The notes beneath the pieces are model-generated. The model was not told the origin of the DNA and made no database searches. It worked only from the letters and a program-made list of their open reading frames with translations. From Crossiella sp. S99.2 (GTDB lineage Bacteria > Actinomycetota > Actinomycetes > Mycobacteriales > Pseudonocardiaceae): 64,000 bases of DNA. The stretch lies in the NCBI RefSeq assembly GCF_023094165.1, contig NZ_JALMDK010000007.1, positions 189,099 to 253,098 on the forward strand, read 5' to 3'. Made by a program: the position numbers and the translations under genes. The stretch's first letter is position 1. Each line of letters begins with the position of its first letter. Of the stretch, positions 16,342 to 23,952 are shown piece by piece.

Positions 16342-17336
16342 CCCTTGGCCGCCACGGTGTGCGCCCAGTAGGTCGAGGGATCCTTTGCCGTGGCCAGGAC
16401 TCCGGTGCGCACGAACACCTCGATGGTGGCCTTCCAATCGGCCTCGATGTTCACCCCGGGCGCCAGGTTGCGGGTGGACTCGGTGCGCAGCAGGGCGCGG
16501 GTGGCGGTGAACTGGTCCAGCACCACCGCGGGCGGCGGCAGCTGTTCGGCGGCGCCCTGCATGGACTCCACCGCGGCGGCCGGGTTCTTCTCCGCTTCCG
16601 CCCAGGCTTCGGTGGTGGCCGCGACCATGCGCTTGACCAGGTCCGGGTCCTTGTCCAGCAGGGCGGTGGAGGTGAGCAGGCCGTCGCTGTAGTAGTTCAG
16701 GCCGAAATCGGCGAAACGCAGGTAGGACACGGGTTTCTTCGCCTTGTCCTGGATGGTGGGGCCTTGGTCGTTGGCGTTGCCGACCAGTGAGTCGGCCCGG
16801 TCCGCGATCACCGCGGCGATCTTGCCCGCCGGGTCGATGTTCTGGATGCGGACGTCGGTCTCGGTCATGCCGTTCTGTTTGAGGAAGGCGCCGAAGGTCT
16901 TGGACAGCGCGTCGCCGGCGGTCAGCGCGACGGTGCGGCCCTTGAGGTCGCTGGGTTTGCTGAATCCCTTGTCCCCGAAGAACTGCACCGAAGCGGGAGT
17001 GGTTTGCAGGTACACGCCGAGGCTTTTCACCGGGACGCCGGAGTCGACCGCGGTGAGCAGCGAGGCGGTGTCGGCCCAGCCGAACTCGGTCTGGCCGCCG
17101 CCGACGGCCTGCACGGTCTTGCCGGAGCCTTGGCCCGCCTGGATTTTCAGGTTGATCCCGTGCTTGCGGAAGATCCCCTGCTTGAGCCCGTGGTAGAACG
17201 GCGCGTGCTCGCCGTAGGGATACCAGTTCAGGGTCAGGGTGATCTGCCTGCCCGGATCGGGCGCGCCGCCACCGCCGCACGCGGTGGCGGTCACTAACAA
17301 CAGCGCGGCGAGCAGAGCGCGACCGGTGGTCCTCAT
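16338..17336 (-). CDS. NMT1/THI5-type substrate-binding lipoprotein
   Basis: 332 residues from ATG 17336. The signal peptide leads to TATACGGGG, a slightly atypical lipobox with Ala rather than Leu at position -3. The mature part is an NMT1/SsuA-like two-lobe binding protein: LTLNWYPYGEHAPFYHGLKQGIF at the start, then GQTEFGWADTASLL and LKGRTVALTAGD. The opening resembles pyrimidine (HMP) and riboflavin precursor binders, but no thiamine riboswitch is seen upstream. It lies between the permease (17-bp gap) and ATPase (4-bp overlap). Confidence 0.88.
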   Translation of the reverse strand: MRTTGRALLAALLLVTATACGGGGAPDPGRQITLTLNWYPYGEHAPFYHGLKQGIFRKHGINLKIQAGQGSGKTVQAVGGGQTEFGWADTASLLTAVDSGVPVKSLGVYLQTTPASVQFFGDKGFSKPSDLKGRTVALTAGDALSKTFGAFLKQNGMTETDVRIQNIDPAGKIAAVIADRADSLVGNANDQGPTIQDKAKKPVSYLRFADFGLNYYSDGLLTSTALLDKDPDLVKRMVAATTEAWAEAEKNPAAAVESMQGAAEQLPPPAVVLDQFTATRALLRTESTRNLAPGVNIEADWKATIEVFVRTGVLATAKDPSTYWAHTVAAKG

Positions 17337-17353
17337 GGGCGGTGGCCTTTCGA

Positions 17354-18166
17354 CTAGAGGGTCGTGTCGGTCGGGGTGCGGCGGCTGACGTGCCAGGGCA
17401 GCAGCAGCGCCTCGGCGGCCTCCAGCAGGACGAACAGCACGACGCCGATCATCGACATCAGGATCAGGCCGGCGAACAGCATTGGTGTGTCGAGGTTTCC
17501 GTTGGCCTGCAGGATCACGTAGCCCAGGCCCTCGTTGGCGCCGACGAACTCGCCGACCACCGCGCCGGTCACCGCCAGCGTCACCGCGACCTTCAGGCCG
17601 GCGAACAACTGGGGCAGCGCGGCCGGGAAGCGGATCTTGACGAAGGTCTTGACCGCCCCGCCGCCCATGGTGGCGGCCAGTTCCAGCATTTCCGCGCTGA
17701 CCGACTTGAGCCCGGTGACCATGGAGATCACCACCGGGAAGAACGCGATCAGCACCGCCACCAGGACCTTGGGCTCCAGGCCGAAACCCAGCCACACCAC
17801 GAACAGCGGCGCGATCGCGATCTTGGGAATCACCTGGGCGAACAACAGGATCGGGTAGAGCGTGCGTTCCACGGTCGGCGAGTAGACCATCACCACCGCG
17901 GCCAGCACGCCCAGCACCGCGGCGATCAGGAAGCCCAGCAGGGTTTCGTAGCTGGTGACCCAGGTGTGTTCGCCGAGGTAGGACCATTTGGCGGCGAAGA
18001 CCGACAGCGTCGCGCCGGGGGAGGGCACCAGGTAGGGCGCGACCAGGCCGGTGACGGTGATCAACTGCCAGGCCAGCAGGCCGGCGGCCAGCAGCGCGAC
18101 CGGCCGCCAGGAGCGTTCCAGCCACCGGCGGGCGCGGGCGGCGCCTGCGGATTCGCGCTCGGTCAT
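17354..18166 (-). CDS. ABC importer permease (SsuC/ThiX type)
   Basis: 270 residues from ATG 18166, preceded by a GGGGAG site 5 nt upstream. Six membrane helices and the coupling EAA motif ELAATMGGGAVKTFVKIRFPAALPQ identify a binding-protein-dependent importer permease. It is first in the minus-strand transport operon and divergent from the enolase-superfamily gene. A perfect LacI-type palindrome lies 50 bp upstream of its start, well placed to control it. Confidence 0.92.
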   Translation of the reverse strand: MTERESAGAARARRWLERSWRPVALLAAGLLAWQLITVTGLVAPYLVPSPGATLSVFAAKWSYLGEHTWVTSYETLLGFLIAAVLGVLAAVVMVYSPTVERTLYPILLFAQVIPKIAIAPLFVVWLGFGLEPKVLVAVLIAFFPVVISMVTGLKSVSAEMLELAATMGGGAVKTFVKIRFPAALPQLFAGLKVAVTLAVTGAVVGEFVGANEGLGYVILQANGNLDTPMLFAGLILMSMIGVVLFVLLEAAEALLLPWHVSRRTPTDTTL

Positions 18167-18215
18167 CGGCTCCCCGTTCTCCGGTGGAAAGCGCCGTACG
18201 CTCAGCACTGTCCAG

Positions 18216-18233
18216 TCGGAAAGCGCTTTCCGA
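18216..18233. promoter_or_regulatory. Perfect 18-bp LacI/GalR-type operator
   Basis: TCGGAAAGCGCTTTCCGA is an uninterrupted 18-bp palindrome with the central AAGCGCTT typical of LacI/GalR operators. It lies in the 129-bp divergent promoter region, 50 bp from the importer start and 63 bp from the enolase-like gene. No LacI gene is adjacent. The closest LacI regulator in the window (39348-40343) has a related site, TTGGAAGCGCTTACA, near its own promoter. Confidence 0.7.
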
Positions 18234-18295
18234 ATCGCGTTGGGTCAGTACGCTAGAGCCGTCGTCCAGCACGGTCAAGAGGGGGAGGGAGCCCG

Positions 18296-19450
18296 ATGAC
18301 GTTGTCCGGCCTCACGATCGAGCGGGTCGAGACCTTCGCGGTGGCGCTGCCGACCCTGCGCGACTTCGGGGTGGCCGGTGGCGCGGTGGCGGTGGCCGGG
18401 CGGCCCAGCATCCGGATCCTGGTCAAGGTCAGCGCGGACGGGGTGTGCGGCTGGGGCGAGGCCACCCCGATCCCGGCCTGGACCTACGAGACCGCCGAAT
18501 CCATCGTCACCACCATTGACCGCTACCTCGCCCCGGCCATCCTCGGCCGCCCGGCCTGGGACCTGGACGGCGTGACCGCGGTGTTCGACCGCGTGATCAA
18601 CCGCGGTTTCTCCATCGGCGCGCCACTGGCCAAATCCGCGGTGGACATCGCCCTGCACGACCTGCTCGGCCACGCGCTGGGCGTGCCGCTGGGCGTGCTG
18701 TGGGGTCAGCGCCGCGCCGAGCGGATCCAACTGGCCTGGGTGCTCTCCGGCCAGACCCCGGCCGAGGTGGCCGATTCGGTGGCCGAGGGCCTGGCTGCCG
18801 GCTACCGGGCGTTCAAGGTCAAGATCGGTCTGCACGCCGAGCGCACCGACCTGGCCGTGGTCGCCGCGGCCCGCGCGGCCGCCCCGGACGCGCCGCTGTG
18901 GGTGGACGCCAACCAGGCCTACACCGTGGACAGCGCGCTCCGACTGGCCCGCGAACTGCACGGGCTGGGCGTCACCGAGTTCGAACAACCGTTGCCGGCC
19001 AACGACATCGGTGGGCTGCGCCGGTTGCGGGTGCTGAGCCCGCTGCCGATCGCGCTGGACGAGAGCCTGCGCCATCCCACCGATCTGGCCACCTTCATCC
19101 GTCTGGACGCGGTAGACGTGGCCATCGCCAAGGTGCAGCGCACCGGCGGCCTGACCCTGTCCCGCCGCCTGTGCCAGCTCGCCCAGGACAGCGGGGTGCG
19201 GCTGATGGGCTCCGGCCTGACCGACTCCGACCTGGGGCTGGCCGCCGCGCTGCACCTCTTCGCCGCGCACGGCATCACCGGCCCGGTCGACCTCAACGGC
19301 AGGCAGTTCATCGACTCCGCCTACGTCGGCGGGACAACAGTGCAGGTCAGCGACGGTGTCGCCCAGGTCCCGACCGGTCAGGGGCTGGGTGTGCAAGTGG
19401 ATGAGGCCGAGGTGCGAAAACGAGCTGTGGACGTGCTCGCCGCCCCGTAG
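18296..19450 (+). CDS. Enolase-superfamily enzyme, muconate-cycloisomerase/dipeptide-epimerase subgroup
   Basis: 384 residues from ATG 18296, with a GGGGGAGGG site upstream. The second-shell and catalytic residues of the MLE subgroup are in place: KxK in FKVKIG (about residues 178-183), metal ligands Asp in WVDANQAY, Glu in FEQPLP and Asp in ALDES, and the second catalytic Lys in AIAKVQRTGG. The chemistry is abstraction of an alpha-proton from a carboxylate, as in lactonising, racemising or epimerising reactions. Divergence from an NMT1-type importer with a shared operator region suggests the imported compound or a derivative is the substrate. The exact reaction is open. Confidence 0.88.
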   Translation: MTLSGLTIERVETFAVALPTLRDFGVAGGAVAVAGRPSIRILVKVSADGVCGWGEATPIPAWTYETAESIVTTIDRYLAPAILGRPAWDLDGVTAVFDRVINRGFSIGAPLAKSAVDIALHDLLGHALGVPLGVLWGQRRAERIQLAWVLSGQTPAEVADSVAEGLAAGYRAFKVKIGLHAERTDLAVVAAARAAAPDAPLWVDANQAYTVDSALRLARELHGLGVTEFEQPLPANDIGGLRRLRVLSPLPIALDESLRHPTDLATFIRLDAVDVAIAKVQRTGGLTLSRRLCQLAQDSGVRLMGSGLTDSDLGLAAALHLFAAHGITGPVDLNGRQFIDSAYVGGTTVQVSDGVAQVPTGQGLGVQVDEAEVRKRAVDVLAAP

Positions 19451-19459
19451 GGTCAGCTC

Positions 19460-20017
19460 GTGAGCACCGCCAGCCCGCGCCGCCGTGCGGAGATGTTCGT
19501 CCCCGCCGACCGCGACCCGCGGCTGGCCGCACCGGCCACCGGCGCCGAACGAGCGGTGCTGCTCGGCATCCTGCACGGCCAGCGCGCCACCCTGGAACTC
19601 AAGTGCGCCGGCCTGGACCGCGCGCTCGCCGACCGATCGGTAGGGCCGTCCACGCTGTCCCTGCTCGGCCTCATCCGGCACCTGGCCGAGGTGGAGCGCC
19701 GCTGGTTCCGGCGGGTGCTGGCCGGTCAGGACGTGCCGCCGCTGTATGTCACCGACGACCGGCCGGACGCCGATTTCGACGGCGCCGCACCCGATCCGGC
19801 GGTGATCGAGGCGGCCTGGGCGCACTGGCGGGCCGAGGTCGCCTTCGCCGAGCAGTTCGTCGCGGCGGCCGACAGCCTGGACGTCGAGGGTGTGGACGGC
19901 TGGCGCGGGACGGTGTCGCTGCGCTGGGTGCTGATCCACCTGGTCGAGGAGTACGCCCGGCACAACGGACACGCCGATCTCCTGCGGGAGCGGATCGATG
20001 GCGCGATCGGCGTCTGA
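19460..20017 (+). CDS. DinB-family (DUF664) metalloenzyme-like protein
   Basis: 185 residues from GTG 19460, 9 bp after the enolase-like gene. A four-helix DinB bundle is indicated, with putative metal-binding His in LIRHLAEVERRWF and in HLVEEYARHNGHADLLRE, the hallmark of DUF664 proteins. In actinobacteria this superfamily includes mycothiol-dependent transferases and hydrolases. A detoxification role is plausible but the substrate is unknown. The sequence contains the palindrome CCGACCGATCGGTAGG (19629-19644), one of several copies in the window. Confidence 0.8.
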   Translation: MSTASPRRRAEMFVPADRDPRLAAPATGAERAVLLGILHGQRATLELKCAGLDRALADRSVGPSTLSLLGLIRHLAEVERRWFRRVLAGQDVPPLYVTDDRPDADFDGAAPDPAVIEAAWAHWRAEVAFAEQFVAAADSLDVEGVDGWRGTVSLRWVLIHLVEEYARHNGHADLLRERIDGAIGV

Positions 20018-20031
20018 AACGGAGCAGTGAG

Positions 20032-20862
20032 TTGCTAGTCGACCCGTCCAACACCGAACAACTGCAAGCCTGGGACGGCGGCCAGGGCGAGTTCTGGGCC
20101 CGGCGTGCCGACCGCTTCGACGCGGGTGTGGCCCGCTACCGGGAGCACTTCTTCGCCGCGGCCGCGATTGAGCCGGATTCCACCGTGCTGGACGTCGGCT
20201 GCGGGGCCGGTCAGGTCACCAGGGACGCCGCGCGGCAGGCGAAATCGGGACTGGCGCTCGGGGTCGACCTGTCCGCGCCCATGCTCGCGCTGGCCAGGGA
20301 ACTCGCCGGCCGGGAGAATCTGCCCAACGCGGTGTTCGGCCAGCTCGACGCCCAGGTGCACCCCTTCACCGAGCACGCCTTCGACCGGGTGGTCAGCAGG
20401 CACGGCGCGATGTTCTTCGGCGACGCCCCCGCCGCCTTCGCCAACCTGGCCCGCGCGCTGCGCCCCGGCGGCCTGCTCACCCTGCTGAGCTGGCAACCCA
20501 TGCCGCGCAACGAGTGGATGCGCACCTTCCGCACCGCCTTCGCTAACGGCGTCGAGCCCACGACGCCACCGCCGACCGCGGGCGGGCTCACCGATCCGGA
20601 CCTGACCAGGGACCTGCTGAGCACCGCCGGATTCACCGATATCGCGGTGGACCCGGTCAGCGAGCAGATGTGGTTCGGCCGCGATGTCCCGGACGCGCTG
20701 GAGTTCATCACCGAGCAGTTCGGCTGGATCATGCGCGAGCAGGACGCGGACACCCAGGCCCGGATCGTCGAGGCGGTGCGGGCGGACCTGGCCGCGCACC
20801 TGACCGAGGACGGCGTGCGCTACGGCTCGGCCGCCTACCTGGTGCGCGCCCGCCGCCCCTGA
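20032..20862 (+). CDS. Class I SAM-dependent methyltransferase
   Basis: 276 residues from a TTG start at 20032, chosen because GGAG lies 7 nt upstream and the frame then matches family length. Motif I VLDVGCGAGQVTRDAA (SAM binding), the acidic GVDLSAPML strand and the later LRPGGLLTLLSW are typical of UbiE/Methyltransf_11 proteins. It starts 14 bp after the DinB gene and ends 4 bp before the stop of the convergent secreted protein gene. A small-molecule acceptor is likely but unidentified. Confidence 0.85.
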   Translation: MLVDPSNTEQLQAWDGGQGEFWARRADRFDAGVARYREHFFAAAAIEPDSTVLDVGCGAGQVTRDAARQAKSGLALGVDLSAPMLALARELAGRENLPNAVFGQLDAQVHPFTEHAFDRVVSRHGAMFFGDAPAAFANLARALRPGGLLTLLSWQPMPRNEWMRTFRTAFANGVEPTTPPPTAGGLTDPDLTRDLLSTAGFTDIAVDPVSEQMWFGRDVPDALEFITEQFGWIMREQDADTQARIVEAVRADLAAHLTEDGVRYGSAAYLVRARRP

Positions 20863-20866
20863 CCCC

Positions 20867-21601
20867 TCACCAGCGCCAGGCGTACCGCAGCTCGGCCTGC
20901 CACTGCTTGATTTCGGCGGGCCAGCCGCGGTCGTAGGTCTGGTGGATCCGGAACCCCATGCCCACGCCCAGCGCGATGTGCTGATCCCGTTCCAGCGACA
21001 GCGAGAACGGCACGCCCTTGTCGTCGTACCAGCGCTCGTGCTGGCGGATGCACAGCTGGTCGCCGAGGAAGCTGTTGGCGCACGGCGCGGGCGGGTACCA
21101 GATCTGCTCGTGCCGGAAGTTCACCACCGCGCCGTTCGCGCCGACCTTGATCGTGCCGGTGGCGGAGAGGCAGTAGGCGGTGGCCGGGATGGTCCAGCGC
21201 ACGTAGTGCTGTCTACCTCCGATAGACGGCAGTGGCTGCATGTTGGCGCAGTGGGCGTCGCCGATGGACTCCGCGGTCACCCGCTGGGTGTTGAAGTTGC
21301 TGTTGGTGTGGTCGAAGTAGCCGTTGACCAGCAGCCAGTCCCCGTCCTTGACGAAGTGCTCGCCGTAGCCGGGCGGCCATTCCTTCGGATGGCCCCAGGC
21401 GATCTCGGACTCGGTCTTGTCCGCGTTGAGCGGTTTCCAGGCCCACTGGCTGGCCACCACGCCCTCGGTCCAGAGCTGCCCGGCGGCACGCTCGAAGACC
21501 AGCGCGTAGTCGCCGTAGTTCGGCGGGGCGACCGCGCCGGCGGTGGGCAGCGGTAGGGCCAGTGCGGTGGCCAGGGTGACGGCGGCCAGGCGGCGGATCA
21601 C
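20867..21601 (-). CDS. Secreted protein of unknown function
   Basis: 244 residues from GTG 21601, with GGAGG 8 nt upstream. The N-terminal signal peptide ends near AGAVA. The mature part is rich in Trp and Tyr, has several Cys residues that could form disulfides, and contains DHTNSNFNTQRV and KDGDWLLVNGYFDH. I do not recognise the family. The next gene downstream is convergent, so this is probably a monocistronic unit. Confidence 0.7.
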   Translation of the reverse strand: MIRRLAAVTLATALALPLPTAGAVAPPNYGDYALVFERAAGQLWTEGVVASQWAWKPLNADKTESEIAWGHPKEWPPGYGEHFVKDGDWLLVNGYFDHTNSNFNTQRVTAESIGDAHCANMQPLPSIGGRQHYVRWTIPATAYCLSATGTIKVGANGAVVNFRHEQIWYPPAPCANSFLGDQLCIRQHERWYDDKGVPFSLSLERDQHIALGVGMGFRIHQTYDRGWPAEIKQWQAELRYAWRW

Positions 21602-21701
21602 GTGTCGAACCTCCGGTGCTCGGATGTGCCGCCCGCACGATCCCACAGTGATCGGCCCCGGCGGGCGGGTTCGCCAGGAGACGGCCCGCCCGCAGGGGAA
21701 C

Positions 21702-23003
21702 CTACCGATCGGTCGGGCCAGGTGCCGCCAGCGTGACGATCTCCGGCTGCCGCCCGGCCAGGCTGATCGGCACCCGGGAGAGGACCCGGAACCCGGCGGG
21801 CCGGATGCCGTGCTCCGGCAACAGCAGCACCGCCCGCCCGCCGGGCCGCAGTACCCGGCGCAACTCCCGCCAGAAGCGGTCCGGGCGTCGGGCGAGGATC
21901 CCGGCGGCCGGAACCTGGCGGTCCCATGGCGGATTGCAGAGCACGAGGTCGATGGCGCCGTCGGCAACGGGAATCCGCCCGGCATCCGCCACAGCCCAGG
22001 CAACCCTGGCCCCCACCTGCCCGGCGTTCGGCACATTCCGGGCGACCTCAGCCTCCGCCCGCCCGTCGTCCGCCACACTCGAAGCAGTCCCGGCCCTCGC
22101 CCGCCCGGCATCCGTCACGCTCCAGGCAACCCCGGTCCCCGCCTGCTCGGAGCCCGCCGCTTCCCAGTCGACGGCCCCCGCCTGCCCGGAACTCGCCGGC
22201 TCCCAGCCGACCCCGGCTCCCGGCCGCGCATCGCCCGCGCCCCCGACCATGTCCGCCCCCGTCACCCCACCCCAGTTCGCCCGCGCAGCCGCCACCGCCT
22301 CCGCATCCCGGTCAAACCCCAGCACCAGCTCCGCCCCGGCCAACGCCGCCTCCACCGCCAGAGTCCCCGCCCCACAACAGGGATCCAGCATCCGGCCGCC
22401 AACTCCACCCAGCCGCGCCATCGCCGCGGCCACCGGCGGATGCACACTCCCTGCCCGCGTCACCCGCCGATACTCCCGCCGGTGCAACGGCCGCTCGCCA
22501 ATCCGCAACCCCACCAGCGCCCGCTCACCTTCCAGCGTCACCCGCCAGCCCAACCCACCACCCGGCGGCGCGACCCCACCCCGCCTGCTCCAGTACGGCA
22601 CCCCCAACCGCGCGGCCAGCGGACCACCCACCGCGTCCTCGATGTCATACCGGCTGAAGTTCCGCCGCCCCACGAACGAAGCCGAAACCTCAACCCCCGC
22701 AACGGTGTCCGCGCCACCACACCGCTTCCGCACCGCCAGCGACTCCGCCACCGGCATCGCCAGCACCGCGGCGGTCAGCCGCCCGAGATCAGCCCGCGCG
22801 GCCCCGACACCCCGCACCGAAGCACCGTGCACCAGCACATCATCGGCACACCGCAACCCGAGTACCGCCGAAGTCGGCTCCGCACAACGGAATCCGACCT
22901 CCCGATACCCCACCCACTCCACGGCGCCCAGCAGGCGGACCTCATCGGCCACCATCTGTTCCAGACCCCGCACCGTCCGCGCCACCAGGCGCGCGGCCGT
23001 CAC
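21702..23003 (-). CDS. THUMP-domain RNA methyltransferase (RlmL/Trm14-like) with an internal repeat insertion
   Basis: 433 residues from GTG 23003. The N-terminal half is a THUMP-type RNA-binding region. The methyltransferase half has LDPCCGAGTLAVEAALAG (motif I), a Gly-Phe-Asp acidic loop, and the catalytic NPPW in LVLCNPPWDRQ, typical of N2-guanine RNA methyltransferases. Between the acidic loop and the conserved DAGRIPVADGAIDLV lies an extra segment of about 80 residues made of a degenerate 14-residue repeat. Its DNA (about 21975-22214) shows the same 42-bp period. The insertion sits on a surface loop of the fold, so activity may survive. The target RNA is unknown. Confidence 0.85.
   Translation of the reverse strand: MTAARLVARTVRGLEQMVADEVRLLGAVEWVGYREVGFRCAEPTSAVLGLRCADDVLVHGASVRGVGAARADLGRLTAAVLAMPVAESLAVRKRCGGADTVAGVEVSASFVGRRNFSRYDIEDAVGGPLAARLGVPYWSRRGGVAPPGGGLGWRVTLEGERALVGLRIGERPLHRREYRRVTRAGSVHPPVAAAMARLGGVGGRMLDPCCGAGTLAVEAALAGAELVLGFDRDAEAVAAARANWGGVTGADMVGGAGDARPGAGVGWEPASSGQAGAVDWEAAGSEQAGTGVAWSVTDAGRARAGTASSVADDGRAEAEVARNVPNAGQVGARVAWAVADAGRIPVADGAIDLVLCNPPWDRQVPAAGILARRPDRFWRELRRVLRPGGRAVLLLPEHGIRPAGFRVLSRVPISLAGRQPEIVTLAAPGPTDR
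21975..22214 (-). repeat. Degenerate 42-bp coding tandem repeat inside the RNA methyltransferase
   Basis: Five to six units of 14 residues can be aligned, e.g. VAWSVTDAGRARAG, TASSVADDGRAEAE, VARNVPNAGQVGAR and VAWAVADAGRI. At DNA level CCCGGCATCC at 21978 and 22104 are 126 bp (three units) apart within similar surroundings. The last unit merges into the conserved methyltransferase strand, suggesting that the array grew by duplication of that conserved segment. Confidence 0.75.
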
Positions 23004-23043
23004 CAGCGGACGACTGCGCCCGGACGCGGAGAAACACGAAAGA

Positions 23044-23160
23044 TCACTTGATCTTCTCCCACGTCGCGACCCGGGACGGCGTGCTGCCGTCCCGCATCAC
23101 CGGCGATGGGGATACCCGTGAGCCGCCGGCGGTCGCTCAGCGTCGGAAGAAGAAACTCAT
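23044..23160 (-). other. Possible 38-codon small gene interrupted by one in-frame TGA
   Basis: From ATG 23160 the minus strand reads MSFFFRR, TGA, then continues open in the same frame to MRDGSTPSRVATWEKIK and TGA at 23044-23046. The second part has its own ATG at 23097. TACCGT lies 7 nt before ATG 23160, as in leaderless promoters. This could be a short leader peptide followed by a 17-residue peptide, a small gene broken by a stop, or chance. No family is recognised. Confidence 0.2.
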
Positions 23161-23266
23161 GGCGCCGACGGTATCGGCGGCGGCAACCTATTTTCCGCCC
23201 GGACCGTAACGCCACCGGATCAACTCACGACGTGCAGGTGATATCCGTCCAGGGGAGGAACGGCGA

Positions 23267-23863
23267 GTGAGTCTGACAACGTGGTGGCAGTCGCGTAAAC
23301 GCAAGTGGCCGTGGGTGGCGGGCCTGGTCCTGCTCGGGCTGGCGATCATCGGCGGCCTGACCGGCGGCCGCGGCACAACGGACCCTGGCACCTCGGTGAC
23401 GGTGTCCGCGGCGGCCGAGACTCCGGCCGGCGTGATCGTGCCGCCGGGGGTGATCGGCAAGAACCCCAAGGAAGCCAAGGCCGAACTGGCGGCGCTGGGG
23501 TTCCGGGATGTGCGGGTGGAGTCCGTCGACGGGCGGCAGGTGATCGTGGAGTCGAACTGGCGGGTGGTGTCGGTGACCAGCATGGGCACCGCGGTGGCCG
23601 TCACCACCCGGCTGGTGCTGCGGGTGGACAAATCCCAGCCCAGCACCACCACCGAGGCCCCGCCGCCCACCACACGCCGTCCGGATCCCAGCCCGGAACC
23701 GCCGCCCGCGCCGGAACCGACCCGGCAGACCAAACCGGCTCCGGTGTACTACAAGAACTGCGACGACGTCAGGAGCAAGGGCGCGGCTCCGCTGCATCGC
23801 GGCGAACCGGGGTACGGCAAACACCTCGACCGGGACGGTGACGGCGTGGCCTGCGAGAAGTAG
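23267..23863 (+). CDS. Membrane-anchored PASTA-like protein with C-terminal excalibur domain
   Basis: 198 residues from GTG 23267, with a GGGGAGG site 9 nt upstream. One membrane helix (about residues 14-32) is followed by a PASTA-like domain (VPPGVIGKNPKEAKAEL, then GFRDVRVESVDG), a Pro/Thr-rich linker, and an excalibur calcium-binding domain at the end. The excalibur domain contains YYKNCDDV and the metal loop DRDGDGVACE. The protein should face the cell wall. PASTA domains bind muropeptides in other proteins, and excalibur domains are common on actinobacterial secreted nucleases and wall proteins. Confidence 0.85.
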   Translation: MSLTTWWQSRKRKWPWVAGLVLLGLAIIGGLTGGRGTTDPGTSVTVSAAAETPAGVIVPPGVIGKNPKEAKAELAALGFRDVRVESVDGRQVIVESNWRVVSVTSMGTAVAVTTRLVLRVDKSQPSTTTEAPPPTTRRPDPSPEPPPAPEPTRQTKPAPVYYKNCDDVRSKGAAPLHRGEPGYGKHLDRDGDGVACEK

Positions 23864-23952
23864 TCGGCCATCAGGGCGAACATCGCGGCGCGAGTGGGCA
23901 GAGATGATCCACTCGCGGGCGACTTGGCGGGGCCGGGTGTTGACTCGGGGGC

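Noticed and set aside
16338..17336. Thiamine-precursor (HMP) importer with riboswitch control
   Set aside because: The binding protein is of NMT1 type, but no TPP riboswitch elements are seen upstream of the permease and the neighbours are not thiamine genes.
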